Origin: Fibrobacter succinogenes
GTDB taxonomy: Bacteria > Fibrobacterota > Fibrobacteria > Fibrobacterales > Fibrobacteraceae
Assembly: GCA_902756345.1 (NCBI GenBank)
Contig: CACVQR010000001.1
Location: 124,001-188,000 of the forward strand
Length of the DNA: 64,000 bases
Direction of reading: 5' to 3'
The notes under the pieces are model-generated. The model worked only from the letters and a program-made list of their open reading frames with translations. It did no database searches and had not been told where the DNA came from. The position numbers and the translations under genes were made by a program. Shown here piece by piece: positions 1-9,040 of the stretch. Within the stretch, counting starts at the first letter, position 1. Every line of letters begins with the position of its first letter.

Positions 1-2198
1 TAACCAACGGCCCCACCAACATCTTCAAAACCTTTAACAACATTGACCGAGAACGCATTCGTGATCATTGAACCCGTGGAGCCGATCAAGCCGCCCACTT
101 CTTCTTCACCCTTCACTTTACCCGTGGTACCTACAATATTGATTTCGCTTCCGCCGGCCTTACCGATTAAGCCGCCCACATTCATTGATCCTTGAATATC
201 ACCATCAAGCGAGACCACGTTTTCTACAAGGGAATAGTTCACAGCACCAGCCAAGGCGCCAACATACCAATCACCAACTATCTTCATATTCAAAAGCTTT
301 AAATTTTTAATGACCGCTTTTTCCGCATAGCCGAACAAGCCGGAAAAATCTCGATAGGTACTACCAATCTGCATATTCTTGATGGTGTGATTTTTACCAT
401 CAAACGAGCCAGAGAACACATGGACACTATCGCCAATGGGTTTAAAATCGGAGCCCAAGCCATTGATATCGGCCGTCAGTTCGTAATTTCCTGCCAACGG
501 ATAGGCGGGATCATAACCAATCTTCTTAAGTTCATCAAGAGTCGAAATTTCAATCTTATTCGGTACGGCCACGTAACTCGATGTCCCCCAAATGGTATCA
601 CTACCATTCATCATACCGATTCGGTAACCATAATAAAGAGAATCCTTCGAATCATTCGTCTTTATCCAATCAAGCCATTCGCCCACCAGTTTGCCATTTA
701 CTTCTAAAAGCGAGGCCACCTTCGGAGACTCTTGCCATTTTGCCACAGCAGTCGGAGTTGCAATCGGAACAAGCGCTTTTGTCACATGCGGAGTGACAGT
801 CAAATAGGGGAAAGACTTGCCTTCGTCAATACTCCAATAATGGACCAATCCATCTGTTGCTCGATAGCACCAGCCACTATCCAAAACAATTCCATCGCAA
901 GGGTCCTTTTGGATATATTCATATTCCTTGTAGCCTAGAGTATCCCAACCCGAAAAAGACGAGAAAGTCATCATTTGGGACGTCGTAAGTCCTATGCCGC
1001 CAGCACTCGTGTCGAGCCCCGAAATTTCGGTATCCCAGTAAGAATATTCCGTCTCTCCATAATTATTACCGACAAGGCCTCCAACAGTGATGCCTCCATG
1101 AACAATACTTGCCGTGTAGCTGTTTTCTATATATTCCGAATTTTCACCCACCAAGCCGCCAACAGCACTATCACCTTTTACATTACCTATCGCATAGACA
1201 TTTCTCAGCGTATCATCGTTTGATCCAGCAACACCACCAACATTCCACAATCCTTCTACATTTCCTATAAAATAAGACTGTTCAATTTTGCCAGAATTTT
1301 CACCGACAATTCCACCGATATCAGACTCAAGTTTACCAAGGTGCGAATGCATCAGGTCCATCATCGAAACACACTCTAAAACATAGCCCCTGTCAGATGA
1401 TCCGACGATACCGCCAACGCTCGCCGCTTCGCCAACAATCGTTCCTCTCGAAAAAGCACTCCTAACGAAGCTGGAATTTTCTATGTAGCCAACAATTCCA
1501 CCGATATCATAACCTGTAGCCTTGATATTCACCGAAGCAGAAACACTAAGGATATTTCCATTAGATTGTCCAACAAGCCCACCGACATGCTTATCGCCAA
1601 CGACTTCACCTTGGAACGACGCATTTTTCAGGACCGAGCTCCCATAAATTCTACCAGCAATACCACCCACATTAAGTTGGCCTTGAACAAAGCCGTTAGT
1701 CACATGCACATTTTCAATAGAACCATGAAGCAATGCCACAACACCGCCCACATATCTCGATTGAGAAACGCGTCCCGTTACATTAAGGCGTTCAAATTTC
1801 AGATTAGCAATTTTTCCATCCAAAACCGAAATAAAGCCTATATCGTCTTCGCAAGGAAGCCAAATATTCAAATCGCTAATTGTGTGGTTTCGCCCATCGA
1901 TATTGCCCTTAAAATAAGTGCTGCCAGAGGCATCCTTATTCTTACCGATTGTGATAAAGCCATTGCAGGAGCCCCCATCACACATCTCATGGGCGGAAGC
2001 CGAGGCATCGATGTCCTTTGCCAAAGCATAATCCGAAGAATACAGATAGGCGCCTGTACCTATCGCCTTCAAGTCTTCATAGTCTTCAATCAGGAAGGGT
2101 TTTTCTGCAGAACCGTCACCCACCATGGTGCCTTTTGCGGCAAAAGACTGAATCGCAAACAACGACAATACGGCCGAAACAACAAACCTAAATTTCAT
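1..2198 (-). CDS. GLUG-repeat surface protein (3' end outside window)
   Basis: An open frame of about 732 codons runs from an ATG at 2198 to the window edge without a stop. The ATG has a good Shine-Dalgarno sequence (GAGGAG, about 5 nt upstream). A signal peptide (MKFRFVVSAVLSLFAIQSFA) is followed by many short Gly-rich repeats of the type VGGLVG, VGGIVG and IGGIVG with Asn/Ser turns, typical of GLUG motifs (PF07581) in secreted adhesin-like beta-helix proteins. The GLUG blocks fall in two groups split by a region around residues 340-480 containing YWDTEISGLDTSAGG and a WCYRATDGLVHYWS stretch. A surface or secreted role is inferred; ligand unknown. It resembles the larger GLUG protein at 45073-48444. 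Whether it ends in a T9SS-like tail cannot be seen here. Confidence 0.85.
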   Translation of the reverse strand, partial: MKFRFVVSAVLSLFAIQSFAAKGTMVGDGSAEKPFLIEDYEDLKAIGTGAYLYSSDYALAKDIDASASAHEMCDGGSCNGFITIGKNKDASGSTYFKGNIDGRNHTISDLNIWLPCEDDIGFISVLDGKIANLKFERLNVTGRVSQSRYVGGVVALLHGSIENVHVTNGFVQGQLNVGGIAGRIYGSSVLKNASFQGEVVGDKHVGGLVGQSNGNILSVSASVNIKATGYDIGGIVGYIENSSFVRSAFSRGTIVGEAASVGGIVGSSDRGYVLECVSMMDLMHSHLGKLESDIGGIVGENSGKIEQSYFIGNVEGLWNVGGVAGSNDDTLRNVYAIGNVKGDSAVGGLVGENSEYIENSYTASIVHGGITVGGLVGNNYGETEYSYWDTEISGLDTSAGGIGLTTSQMMTFSSFSGWDTLGYKEYEYIQKDPCDGIVLDSGWCYRATDGLVHYWSIDEGKSFPYLTVTPHVTKALVPIATPTAVAKWQESPKVASLLEVNGKLVGEWLDWIKTNDSKDSLYYGYRIGMMNGSDTIWGTSSYVAVPNKIEISTLDELKKIGYDPAYPLAGNYELTADINGLGSDFKPIGDSVHVFSGSFDGKNHTIKNMQIGSTYRDFSGLFGYAEKAVIKNLKLLNMKIVGDWYVGALAGAVNYSLVENVVSLDGDIQGSMNVGGLIGKAGGSEINIVGTTGKVKGEEEVGGLIGSTGSMITNAFSVNVVKGFEDVGGAVG

Positions 2199-2260
2199 AA
2201 TTCTCCTCGCTTATTTTAACAAAAATATACATTAATCCCGCCCGTAATACAATGCCCTAT

Positions 2261-2294
2261 AAAAAGGAACCCCCGGCGATTGCCGAGGGTTTCC
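2261..2294 (-). terminator. Rho-independent terminator of the decarboxylase operon
   Basis: On the minus strand a stem GGAAACCC(T)CGGC / GCCGGGGGTTCC is followed by TTTTTAT. It lies about 65 nt beyond the oadB-like stop codon, in the right orientation to end the three-gene operon before the GLUG gene. Confidence 0.75.
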
Positions 2295-2313
2295 CTTATA
2301 TTCTGTTTTAGTT

Positions 2314-2356
2314 CCTTCGACTCCACGCCTTACGGCGTTTCGCTCAGGATGACACT
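2314..2356. repeat. Dispersed CCTTCGACT...CTCAGGATGACACT repeat
   Basis: A short element with the ends CCTTCGACT and CTCAGGATGACACT around a small palindrome (CGCCTTACGGCG). The same ends recur around 20183-20267, and in weaker form at 56773-56865. It sits between the oadB-like stop codon and the terminator. Confidence 0.5.
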
Positions 2357-2360
2357 CTGA

Positions 2361-3521
2361 CTACGAGAGTCTGGAAATCATGTAACCGGCGCAGACTGCG
2401 GTACCAATCACGCCAGCCACGTTCGGGCCCATAGCGTGCATCAAGAGGAAGTTCTGCGGGTCATACTTGGCACCTTCCACCTGGGAAACACGGGCGGCCA
2501 TCGGCACGGCGGACACGCCAGCAGAACCGATGAGCGGGTTCACAGGGTTGTTGGGAGTGCACTTATTCATGATCTTGGCAAGGAAGAGGCCTGCAGCGGT
2601 CGAGAAACCGAAGGCCACCACACCCATGGCGATAATCATGAGGGTCTGCGGACGGAGGAAGATGTCGGCAGACATCGTGAGACCCACGGAAGTACCGAGG
2701 AAGATAGTCACGATGTTCATGAGTTCGTTAGAGGAGGTCTTCACCAGGCGTTCGACAACGCCGGCTTCCTTGAAGATGTTACCGAGCATGAGCATGATGA
2801 TAAGAGCAGAAGCATCGGGCACCACGAGGATGCACACGATCATCACCATCACGGCAAACACGATGCGTTCGGCCTTGGACACCTTGCGCAGAGCCTTCAT
2901 ACGGATCTTGCGTTCCTTGTCGTTGGTCATGAGGCGCATGATAGGCGGCTGGATCAGCGGAACGAGGGCCATGTACGTGTAAGCTGCCACGGCGATAGGT
3001 CCGATGAGGTGCTTTGCTAGTTTGTTTGCAGTAAAGATGGAGGTCGGACCGTCGGCACCGCCGATGATACCGATAGAGGCAGCTTCACCGAGAGTAAAGC
3101 CACCGAATGCCACGGCGCAGAACATGGTCGCAAACACGCCGAACTGAGCGCCACCGCCGAGGAGCAGTGTACGCGGGTTAGCGATAAGCGGTCCGAAGTC
3201 CGTCATGGCACCCACGCCCAAGAAGATGATGGGCGGGAAGAGTTCCAGGTGGATACCCTGGCTGATGTAGTAATAGAGACCGGCAGTCGGGGTAAACATA
3301 CCTTCGATGCTCCAGCCACCATCGTAGAATCCCGCACTCGGGATGTTCACCGCCAGTGCGCCGAGCGAAATCGGCAAGAGCAGCAGCGGCTCGTACTTTT
3401 TGACAATCGCCAAGTACATCAGGACGAAACTCACGATCCACATCACGATCATCGAAGGGGTGACGTATGCGAATCCGGTGTCGCCTGCGAACTCAACGAC
3501 CGAATTTAAAAGAGAACTCAT
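2361..3521 (-). CDS. oadB: Na+-translocating decarboxylase beta subunit
   Basis: This 386-aa polytopic membrane protein matches the OadB/MmdB/GcdB family, which couples decarboxylation of carboxybiotin to export of Na+. Visible family signatures are the re-entrant-loop motif [10 protein letters not shown] (around residue 165), the upstream [17 protein letters not shown], and [20 protein letters not shown] near residue 330. The length is close to the MmdB/GcdB type (about 375 aa) and shorter than enterobacterial OadB (about 433 aa). It is last in an operon with the biotinyl and gamma-type subunits. The carboxytransferase alpha subunit is not in the window, so the substrate (oxaloacetate, methylmalonyl-CoA or another acid) cannot be decided. 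A GAGG lies about 10 nt before the ATG. Confidence 0.92.
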   Translation of the reverse strand: MSSLLNSVVEFAGDTGFAYVTPSMIVMWIVSFVLMYLAIVKKYEPLLLLPISLGALAVNIPSAGFYDGGWSIEGMFTPTAGLYYYISQGIHLELFPPIIFLGVGAMTDFGPLIANPRTLLLGGGAQFGVFATMFCAVAFGGFTLGEAASIGIIGGADGPTSIFTANKLAKHLIGPIAVAAYTYMALVPLIQPPIMRLMTNDKERKIRMKALRKVSKAERIVFAVMVMIVCILVVPDASALIIMLMLGNIFKEAGVVERLVKTSSNELMNIVTIFLGTSVGLTMSADIFLRPQTLMIIAMGVVAFGFSTAAGLFLAKIMNKCTPNNPVNPLIGSAGVSAVPMAARVSQVEGAKYDPQNFLLMHAMGPNVAGVIGTAVCAGYMISRLS

Positions 3522-3534
3522 TTATCTGTACCTC

Positions 3535-3894
3535 TTAGGCGATGGTCATGAGAGTCTGGCCGTCGACGACAGTGTCGGTTTCCTTGACGGCAATGGAGTT
3601 CACGGTGCCGGCGCACGGAGCGACGACCGGGTTTTCCATCTTGAGAGCTTCGATGATAGCCACTTCCTGGTTGGCGGTAACGGTGTCGCCGACCTTGACC
3701 TTCAGTTTGAACACGGAGCCAGCGAGCGGGCTCTTGACTTCGGTACCACCGGCAACAGCAGGAGCGGCGGCAGGAGCCGGAGCGGCAGCGGGAGCTGCAG
3801 CAGGAGCGGCGGCAACGGCGGCATTGGAATCAAGAACTTCTACTTCGACATCGTAGGTCTTGCCTTCGAAACTGATACGGACGGTTTTCTTCAT
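3535..3894 (-). CDS. Biotinyl carrier subunit of the Na+ decarboxylase
   Basis: This 119-aa protein has a short N-terminal strand region, an Ala/Pro linker (residues about 25-48) and a C-terminal biotinyl domain. The biotin attachment lysine is Lys85 in EALKMEN. It carries the carboxyl group from the carboxytransferase to the membrane beta subunit. The layout equals the MmdC/GcdC-type free biotin carrier, not the biotin domain fused to OadA. An AGGAAA lies about 8 nt before the ATG. It ends 13 bp before the beta-subunit start, so the two are probably co-translated. Confidence 0.92.
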   Translation of the reverse strand: MKKTVRISFEGKTYDVEVEVLDSNAAVAAAPAAAPAAAPAPAAAPAVAGGTEVKSPLAGSVFKLKVKVGDTVTANQEVAIIEALKMENPVVAPCAGTVNSIAVKETDTVVDGQTLMTIA

Positions 3895-3941
3895 TTTGAT
3901 ATTTCCTGGCTTAAAAGCCTGTTGAGTTTTAAAAGTTTACC

Positions 3942-4790
3942 TTACTTGACGATCGTCCAAGCAGGAGAGTTGATGTTTCTGTAAGCAGTCACGCGGCAGG
4001 GCTGACCGATAGCCTGGGTCGCCGCTGCGGTCACGAGGGCGAGGAACTGGTCGTTGCTCATGCCCGGGTGTTCTTCGAGGGCTGCCACGGCGGCAATGCC
4101 GAGGAAAGCCTGGAGCTGCTTGTTGGTGAAGCCCGGATGGACGCTCTTTGCGTTCGGATCCCAGTCGCAGTGGGCAGGACCGATGGTCTTGGGTGCTGCA
4201 GCGGCGGGAGCGGCGGCCGGGGCAGCCTTAACTGCAGGTGCCGGAGCCTTGTCCTTGTTGAGGCCGAGCTTGGCCATGATGAAGTTCATGAGGTAGCAGA
4301 GCACCGTGAGGCCCACGATAACCACCATCACCACGATAAGACCGGTTGCCTGGAATTCGATCAGGGAGCCGATACCGAAGGTGTCGGAGTCGCCCTTACA
4401 ACCCTGTTCGGTCGAAAATTCGCCCTTGCAGTAGGTCGAGCCCAGCTTGGCCTTGGCGATGGGCAACACCTTGTGGCCGCCGGCGTTTTCGATAGAATCG
4501 CGAACGTCGCGTGCAAGAACTGCCTGATCGTAGGTCTTATAGAGAACCGAATGGTTACCAGCGTGGGTTTCCACGATCTTGTAAACCATGTCGTCATTCA
4601 TACCCGGCATAGAAAGCTGCTCCTGAACCTGGGCGGCATCGGAGGGGAGCATGAGTCCGAGCTGTTCGTCGAACTTGCCCTTCACCTTTGCTTCAGGTTG
4701 CGGTGCAACGAGAGCCGGCTGCTGCACATCCTGGGCCGGAGCGGCGGGAGCCACCTGAGCTTCGGGTGCATTGGTCTGTGTTTCGTTCAT
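3942..4790 (-). CDS. Expanded OadG-like gamma/delta subunit of the Na+ decarboxylase
   Basis: A 282-aa protein placed first in the decarboxylase operon. One membrane helix (about residues 145-172, GLIVVMVVIVGLTVLCYLMN) followed by an Ala/Pro linker fits the OadG/MmdD assembly subunit (PF04277). It is far longer than the usual 80-120 aa. There is an extra N-terminal hydrophilic domain (residues about 35-135) and a C-terminal domain (about 210-282, with FLGIAAVAALEEHPGMS and a CRVTAYRN stretch). The assembly role is family knowledge; the function of the extra domains is unknown. No strong Shine-Dalgarno is seen. Confidence 0.75.
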   Translation of the reverse strand: MNETQTNAPEAQVAPAAPAQDVQQPALVAPQPEAKVKGKFDEQLGLMLPSDAAQVQEQLSMPGMNDDMVYKIVETHAGNHSVLYKTYDQAVLARDVRDSIENAGGHKVLPIAKAKLGSTYCKGEFSTEQGCKGDSDTFGIGSLIEFQATGLIVVMVVIVGLTVLCYLMNFIMAKLGLNKDKAPAPAVKAAPAAAPAAAAPKTIGPAHCDWDPNAKSVHPGFTNKQLQAFLGIAAVAALEEHPGMSNDQFLALVTAAATQAIGQPCRVTAYRNINSPAWTIVK

Positions 4791-4851
4791 ATTGGATTCA
4801 ATCCATTCTTTTGGGTTTCTGTTTTGTAAAAATCAGCGGTGAAAATTTAGA

Positions 4852-4880
4852 AAAAGCGGCGCTTGGTTAGTGCCGCCGAA
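4852..4880 (-). terminator. Terminator after the histidine-phosphatase pair
   Basis: On the minus strand GCGGC...GCCGC closes a short loop and is followed by TTTTTC. It lies directly behind the stop at 4883 and separates the phosphatase operon from the decarboxylase operon. Confidence 0.6.
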
Positions 4881-4882
4881 AG

Positions 4883-6493
4883 CTACATCACCCCGGTTTC
4901 GAGGCCTTTTACGGGAATATATCGCACCGAGCCGTCCGCGGAGATAATCATGGCCACGCCGGCCATGTAATTCACCCATTTCCATTTTTCGTAAAAACGC
5001 ACATTCGCGTGCCCGTTCGTTACATAGGCAAGCAGCGGGACCACCAGATAGTCATGCGTAACCAGGAAGTTCACCCGCCTCATTTTGCCCAAATTCGCCA
5101 AAATTTCATTCTGCAGCAAATCTTCGCTTCGCGTTTCCAAATCATAGAACACATCCGGGTAAGCCCCTAAAAAGGCATACTTGGAACACACGACCCAGCC
5201 GCCGCCATCGGAGTTCGAATAGCTTTCAAATTTCAAGCTGTCTTTCATGTACCAATCGCCATCGAGCCCGGCAAGCACTTCCAAATCGTATTTCGACTGA
5301 CCATAACCCGCGGCAATGTTTTCGCAGGTTTCCTGGGTGCGGGTGTAACCCGAATAGCCGAAGTAGAATTTTTCCTGATTCACGGCAGCAAGGCGCTTTC
5401 CCAAATCCTGGGCGTACTTTTTCCCGTTGTCAGTCAAGTGGCCCTTTGCGCCTGTCTCGCCGGTGCGTTCACTGTGGCGGATAATGAACACGGCCTTTTC
5501 GTCGGCAGCCAAGTTCGCATAGACTTCGACCAAGTCGGTAAAGCCATCGGCCTCTTGCGGGGTAGCAAGTCGCCAGGCGCCGGCATCGAAAATGTAATAG
5601 TTGTCATGGATGACGCGGCCTTCGCGGATTTCCTTGTCGTATTCGCCCGGGCCAAAGCCTACCGTATCTTTTTCCATAGGTTGCGCAAGGCGCCACTGGA
5701 ATCCATTCGCGTCGCAAATAAAGCGCACCGCCGAATGGTCCGACGTTTCGTAATCATTTGCAAAATAAGCGCTCTGGCCCAGGCTCACATGAACGACCGT
5801 TCCTGCATTTGCATCGGTGCAAGGTTCAAAGGCGTAAGCAAGCGGAATAAAGCTGCGCATGTAACTTTCGAAGTTCGGTACGTTCCCGCCGTAGGCCGAC
5901 GTTACGTTGTTCCGAATTTCGCCGTAGCGCCAGTTGCTATCGAGCCCTACAATCCAGTCGGCGACCTGGATTTTCCAGTTAGGGTCATTCCATACGCCAT
6001 CGCCCTTCAGGTCTTCGCCCAAAGTGCCGATAAAGTTCTGCGATTCTTCTTTACTCAAGCGGTTCTGCACCATCGCCGCAATGGCAAGCAACACCGCATT
6101 GGAATCCATCGCATACTGCAGGGAATCCACCCCGAAGGCCGCAAGCGTTTCGTACTTCGCACGTTCCACGGCAGAATCTAACGGAACATGGTTCATCAAG
6201 TGCTGTTCCACACGGGGGCGCGCCAAAAGATCCACTATATGGGCCACCTTGACGGAATCCGCCGAATCGGCGGCGGCGATACGTTCTTCTAGAATTTCAA
6301 AGGTATATAGCGGTGCATAAATCGGTTCAAGCACCTGGACCGCCTGGGTATCGGGCTTTACCTCTGCTGGGTCCCCGTTTGCAGATTCGCCACCATTTGC
6401 GACACCGCCATTATTTTCTGCACTGCATCCAAACAAGAACAGGGCTGCTGCCAGGGCAGCACCCAAACATTCCACACACCACTTTTTTTTCAT
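4883..6493 (-). CDS. Lipoprotein with C-terminal histidine phosphatase domain (copy 2)
   Basis: This 536-aa protein starts with a signal peptide and lipobox (LFLFGCSA). A middle region of about 250 residues has no recognised fold but includes a short repeated W-R-L-A-T/Q-P module (WRLAQPMEKDTVGFGPGEYD, later WRLATPQE). The C-terminal half (from about residue 335) is a histidine phosphatase (phosphoglycerate mutase-like) domain, with the catalytic RHSER motif, HLTDNGKKYAQDLGKRL, and the second histidine in VTHDYLVVPLLAY. It is anchored outside the cytoplasm by inference. The substrate (phosphate ester, phytate or another) is unknown. It lies 7 bp behind its longer paralogue and is probably co-transcribed from the promoter at 8925-8953. 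Confidence 0.82.
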   Translation of the reverse strand: MKKKWCVECLGAALAAALFLFGCSAENNGGVANGGESANGDPAEVKPDTQAVQVLEPIYAPLYTFEILEERIAAADSADSVKVAHIVDLLARPRVEQHLMNHVPLDSAVERAKYETLAAFGVDSLQYAMDSNAVLLAIAAMVQNRLSKEESQNFIGTLGEDLKGDGVWNDPNWKIQVADWIVGLDSNWRYGEIRNNVTSAYGGNVPNFESYMRSFIPLAYAFEPCTDANAGTVVHVSLGQSAYFANDYETSDHSAVRFICDANGFQWRLAQPMEKDTVGFGPGEYDKEIREGRVIHDNYYIFDAGAWRLATPQEADGFTDLVEVYANLAADEKAVFIIRHSERTGETGAKGHLTDNGKKYAQDLGKRLAAVNQEKFYFGYSGYTRTQETCENIAAGYGQSKYDLEVLAGLDGDWYMKDSLKFESYSNSDGGGWVVCSKYAFLGAYPDVFYDLETRSEDLLQNEILANLGKMRRVNFLVTHDYLVVPLLAYVTNGHANVRFYEKWKWVNYMAGVAMIISADGSVRYIPVKGLETGVM

Positions 6494-6500
6494 ACGCGAC

Positions 6501-8900
6501 CTACATCGTCATGGTTCCGGAATCTAGTCCCCTCACCGGAACATAACGAATGGTTCCGTCTTTCCCCATGATGATTGCAAGGCCCGCCAGGTAGTTGATC
6601 CATTGCTTGGTATCAAAGTAGCGCAGGTTCACCTTCTTGTCGGTGAAGTACGCCGTCAGCGGAACCACAAACATGTCGTGCGAAATGAATACACCCACTT
6701 TTTTCACGTTCGCAAATTCAGGCTTGATAATTTCGGCAATAAAGTTTTCGCTGTAATTTTGAAGGTCGTAGAACGCATCAGAGTACGAGCCCTTGTACGC
6801 ATATTCAGAAGCCACGACCCAGCCGCCGCCATTGTTGCTCTTGTACTGTTCGAGTTTGCTGTTGTCCTTCACGTACCATTCGCCATCAAGCGCTTCAATC
6901 GTATTTTCAGAGTAGCTAGCACCGGCACCCTTAGCAATATTTTCACAGGTTTCCATGCTTCGAGTGTAGGTCGAGTTCGCAAAATAAATGTCTTCGCCCT
7001 TCAGCTTGGCGCCCACATCCTGCGACTGGGTCTTACCGTCATCGGTCAAATGTCCCTTCTTGCCGGTATCGTCGCTACGCTTGGCATGGCGCAAGAAGAA
7101 GATGACCTTTTCGCCCGGCTGCAGGCTCTTGTACACGTCTTCGAGATCTTCGAATTCCTGGATGTCATCACTTGTAGCGACACGCCACTTCTTGGTTGCG
7201 TCATCGTAGACATAATACTTTTCTTTATCGACACGGCCGTTCTTGATTTGGCCCGGATATTCGCCCTTGCCATAGCCGTAGGTGTCTTTTTCGACAGCGG
7301 TAGCGGCGCGCCATTCATGCGTTTGCGCATCGCAAATAAAGCGAACCGTCGGGCCCGGCTGATCGTAGCCGCCCCCGCAAAAATAGGCACTCAAGCTGTT
7401 CGTAATGCACTTGACCGTATCGGCATTCTGCGCATTGCAATCGCCAAAGTTATAGGCCCTGGACCAGAAGCGCTTCAAGTGCTTTTCAAAGGCCGGCACC
7501 TCGCCCATATTCCAGCTGGCAATGTTGTTGCGAATCGTCGCGTAAGAACCGCTGGTATCGAGCACCATGAGCCAGTCGGCAAGGTCTGCCTTGGCGTTGT
7601 TGTCGTCCCAGTTGCCGTTACCCTTAATGCGGTCAGCAATGCCTGCGGCATAAGAAGTCATCTCGGAGCCCGAGCCCTTGCGCTGCATCATGATAGAAAT
7701 AGCAAGCAAGGCGCCACTGTATTCGTCGCCGTCAAAGAGTCCAATATCTTCGGCAAAACGGCCATCGGTCGTAAGCTGCTGTTGCTGCTGGCCAAAGCCC
7801 CAACCGCCGCCAAAGCCGCCACCGGTGCTGCCGGAGCCAGAAGATTTATCCCACTGGATTTCGAAACTCGAAAGAATTTCACGCAGCGCCTGAGCCTTGA
7901 CCTTACGGATCGGCTGGTTGTTGCCGCTGTTTTCTACAAGCTTGAGCACGCGACCCGCTTCCATGTGGGTCAGAATATTCACATTCACCGTATCTTTTTC
8001 AGTCACGTCGACCACGGCTTCGAGTGTCACCGGCTTGGGAGAAAGTCCGCCCGTCAGTTCACTGCGGTAATAACCGTTCGCCTTCACGCGCAAATAGGGC
8101 GACACGTAGTCTACGCTATCAAAGCTGTAGTTGCCATCGCCATTCAAAATACAAGTCTTGTGGGTACGCTTGGAATCAGCCAGATGTTGCGTACTGTCAA
8201 GCTCAATCAGCTTAATGGATGTACCGTAGCGGAACGGCCCTTTTTCGGCGACACCCACCAAGTGTGCGCCCACTATACGCGGTTCAGCCGTATCGACAGC
8301 GGCCGTATTAACGGAGTTACCTCCGCCAAAGTTTCCCCAAGGCGAGGTGCTTCCGCCCGTACTCGAGCCCTTGTCGTCTTCATCTTCTACACCCGTGTAC
8401 ATCTTGCCATCGCGGCAAGAAATACCCGTACTCTGGGAGACTTCTTCAGAAGGAACCCACTGGCCCGCCAAGCAGAAATACAGAATATTTTCGCTCTTGA
8501 CCAAGAAGGATTCACCCTCGCTCTGGGCGGTACATTCCGGCAAGGCTTCTACATCGACCACGGCTGTGGTGTCTTCAATAACCGGTTCTTCAACACCAAT
8601 AACGGGCCCTGTCGAAGAACTAGATGTCGTTGATCCGGGTTCGCCCGGTTTATCCGGGTCTGCCGCACTCGAAATCGGACGGCCTAAGGAATCTTTCTGC
8701 ACAACGCCACTGGAACGCTTTTCCCAGCGGGAACCGCTTGAACGACCTCTGTGACCATCGCCATCATCATCGTCATCACCGTATTCGTCTCCAATTTCGT
8801 CAGGGTCAACTTCCTCGTTCGAAGAAGACGAACTACCGGAACACGCCTGCATAGAGAAGGCGAACCAAGCAGAGATTATAATCCAAAACAGGCGATTCAT
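6501..8900 (-). CDS. Lipoprotein with histidine phosphatase domain and acidic/Ser linker (copy 1)
   Basis: This 799-aa paralogue of the downstream gene has a signal peptide with lipobox (SMQACSGSS). It then has an acidic and Ser-rich stretch (residues about 20-105), a small C-x-x-G-Q-W module (FCLAGQWVPSEE), a carboxypeptidase-regulatory-like beta domain (about 205-320) and a Gly/Gln-rich loop (about 350-375). The same middle region as its neighbour follows, then the phosphatase domain with RHAKR, HLTDDGKTQSQDVG and ISHDMFVVPLTAY. AGGA lies upstream of the ATG. The order and spacing point to tandem duplication followed by gain or loss of the N-terminal modules. Exported enzyme by inference; substrate unknown. 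Confidence 0.82.
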   Translation of the reverse strand: MNRLFWIIISAWFAFSMQACSGSSSSSNEEVDPDEIGDEYGDDDDDGDGHRGRSSGSRWEKRSSGVVQKDSLGRPISSAADPDKPGEPGSTTSSSSTGPVIGVEEPVIEDTTAVVDVEALPECTAQSEGESFLVKSENILYFCLAGQWVPSEEVSQSTGISCRDGKMYTGVEDEDDKGSSTGGSTSPWGNFGGGNSVNTAAVDTAEPRIVGAHLVGVAEKGPFRYGTSIKLIELDSTQHLADSKRTHKTCILNGDGNYSFDSVDYVSPYLRVKANGYYRSELTGGLSPKPVTLEAVVDVTEKDTVNVNILTHMEAGRVLKLVENSGNNQPIRKVKAQALREILSSFEIQWDKSSGSGSTGGGFGGGWGFGQQQQQLTTDGRFAEDIGLFDGDEYSGALLAISIMMQRKGSGSEMTSYAAGIADRIKGNGNWDDNNAKADLADWLMVLDTSGSYATIRNNIASWNMGEVPAFEKHLKRFWSRAYNFGDCNAQNADTVKCITNSLSAYFCGGGYDQPGPTVRFICDAQTHEWRAATAVEKDTYGYGKGEYPGQIKNGRVDKEKYYVYDDATKKWRVATSDDIQEFEDLEDVYKSLQPGEKVIFFLRHAKRSDDTGKKGHLTDDGKTQSQDVGAKLKGEDIYFANSTYTRSMETCENIAKGAGASYSENTIEALDGEWYVKDNSKLEQYKSNNGGGWVVASEYAYKGSYSDAFYDLQNYSENFIAEIIKPEFANVKKVGVFISHDMFVVPLTAYFTDKKVNLRYFDTKQWINYLAGLAIIMGKDGTIRYVPVRGLDSGTMTM

Positions 8901-8924
8901 TCGTCGATCCTAAAAACTATTCGC

Positions 8925-8953
8925 AATATAACAAGAAACTACTTTCTTTTCAA
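8925..8953 (-). promoter_or_regulatory. Sigma-70-type promoter of the phosphatase operon
   Basis: Minus strand: TTGAAA (8953-8948), 17-nt spacer, TATATT (8930-8925). It precedes the ATG at 8900 with room for a 5' leader containing AGGA. Confidence 0.7.
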
Positions 8954-9040
8954 CGAAAAAGCCAATAGAATCTGCCAATCGCCCCCACCAGCGCAGAGGC
9001 AATGAGTAGAATCACACAAAAACGGAAAAAATGGAACTTT

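Noticed and set aside
6603-8633. 676-codon open frame opposite the phosphatase lipoprotein
   Set aside because: The opposite strand has signal peptide, lipobox and catalytic motifs; this frame has none.
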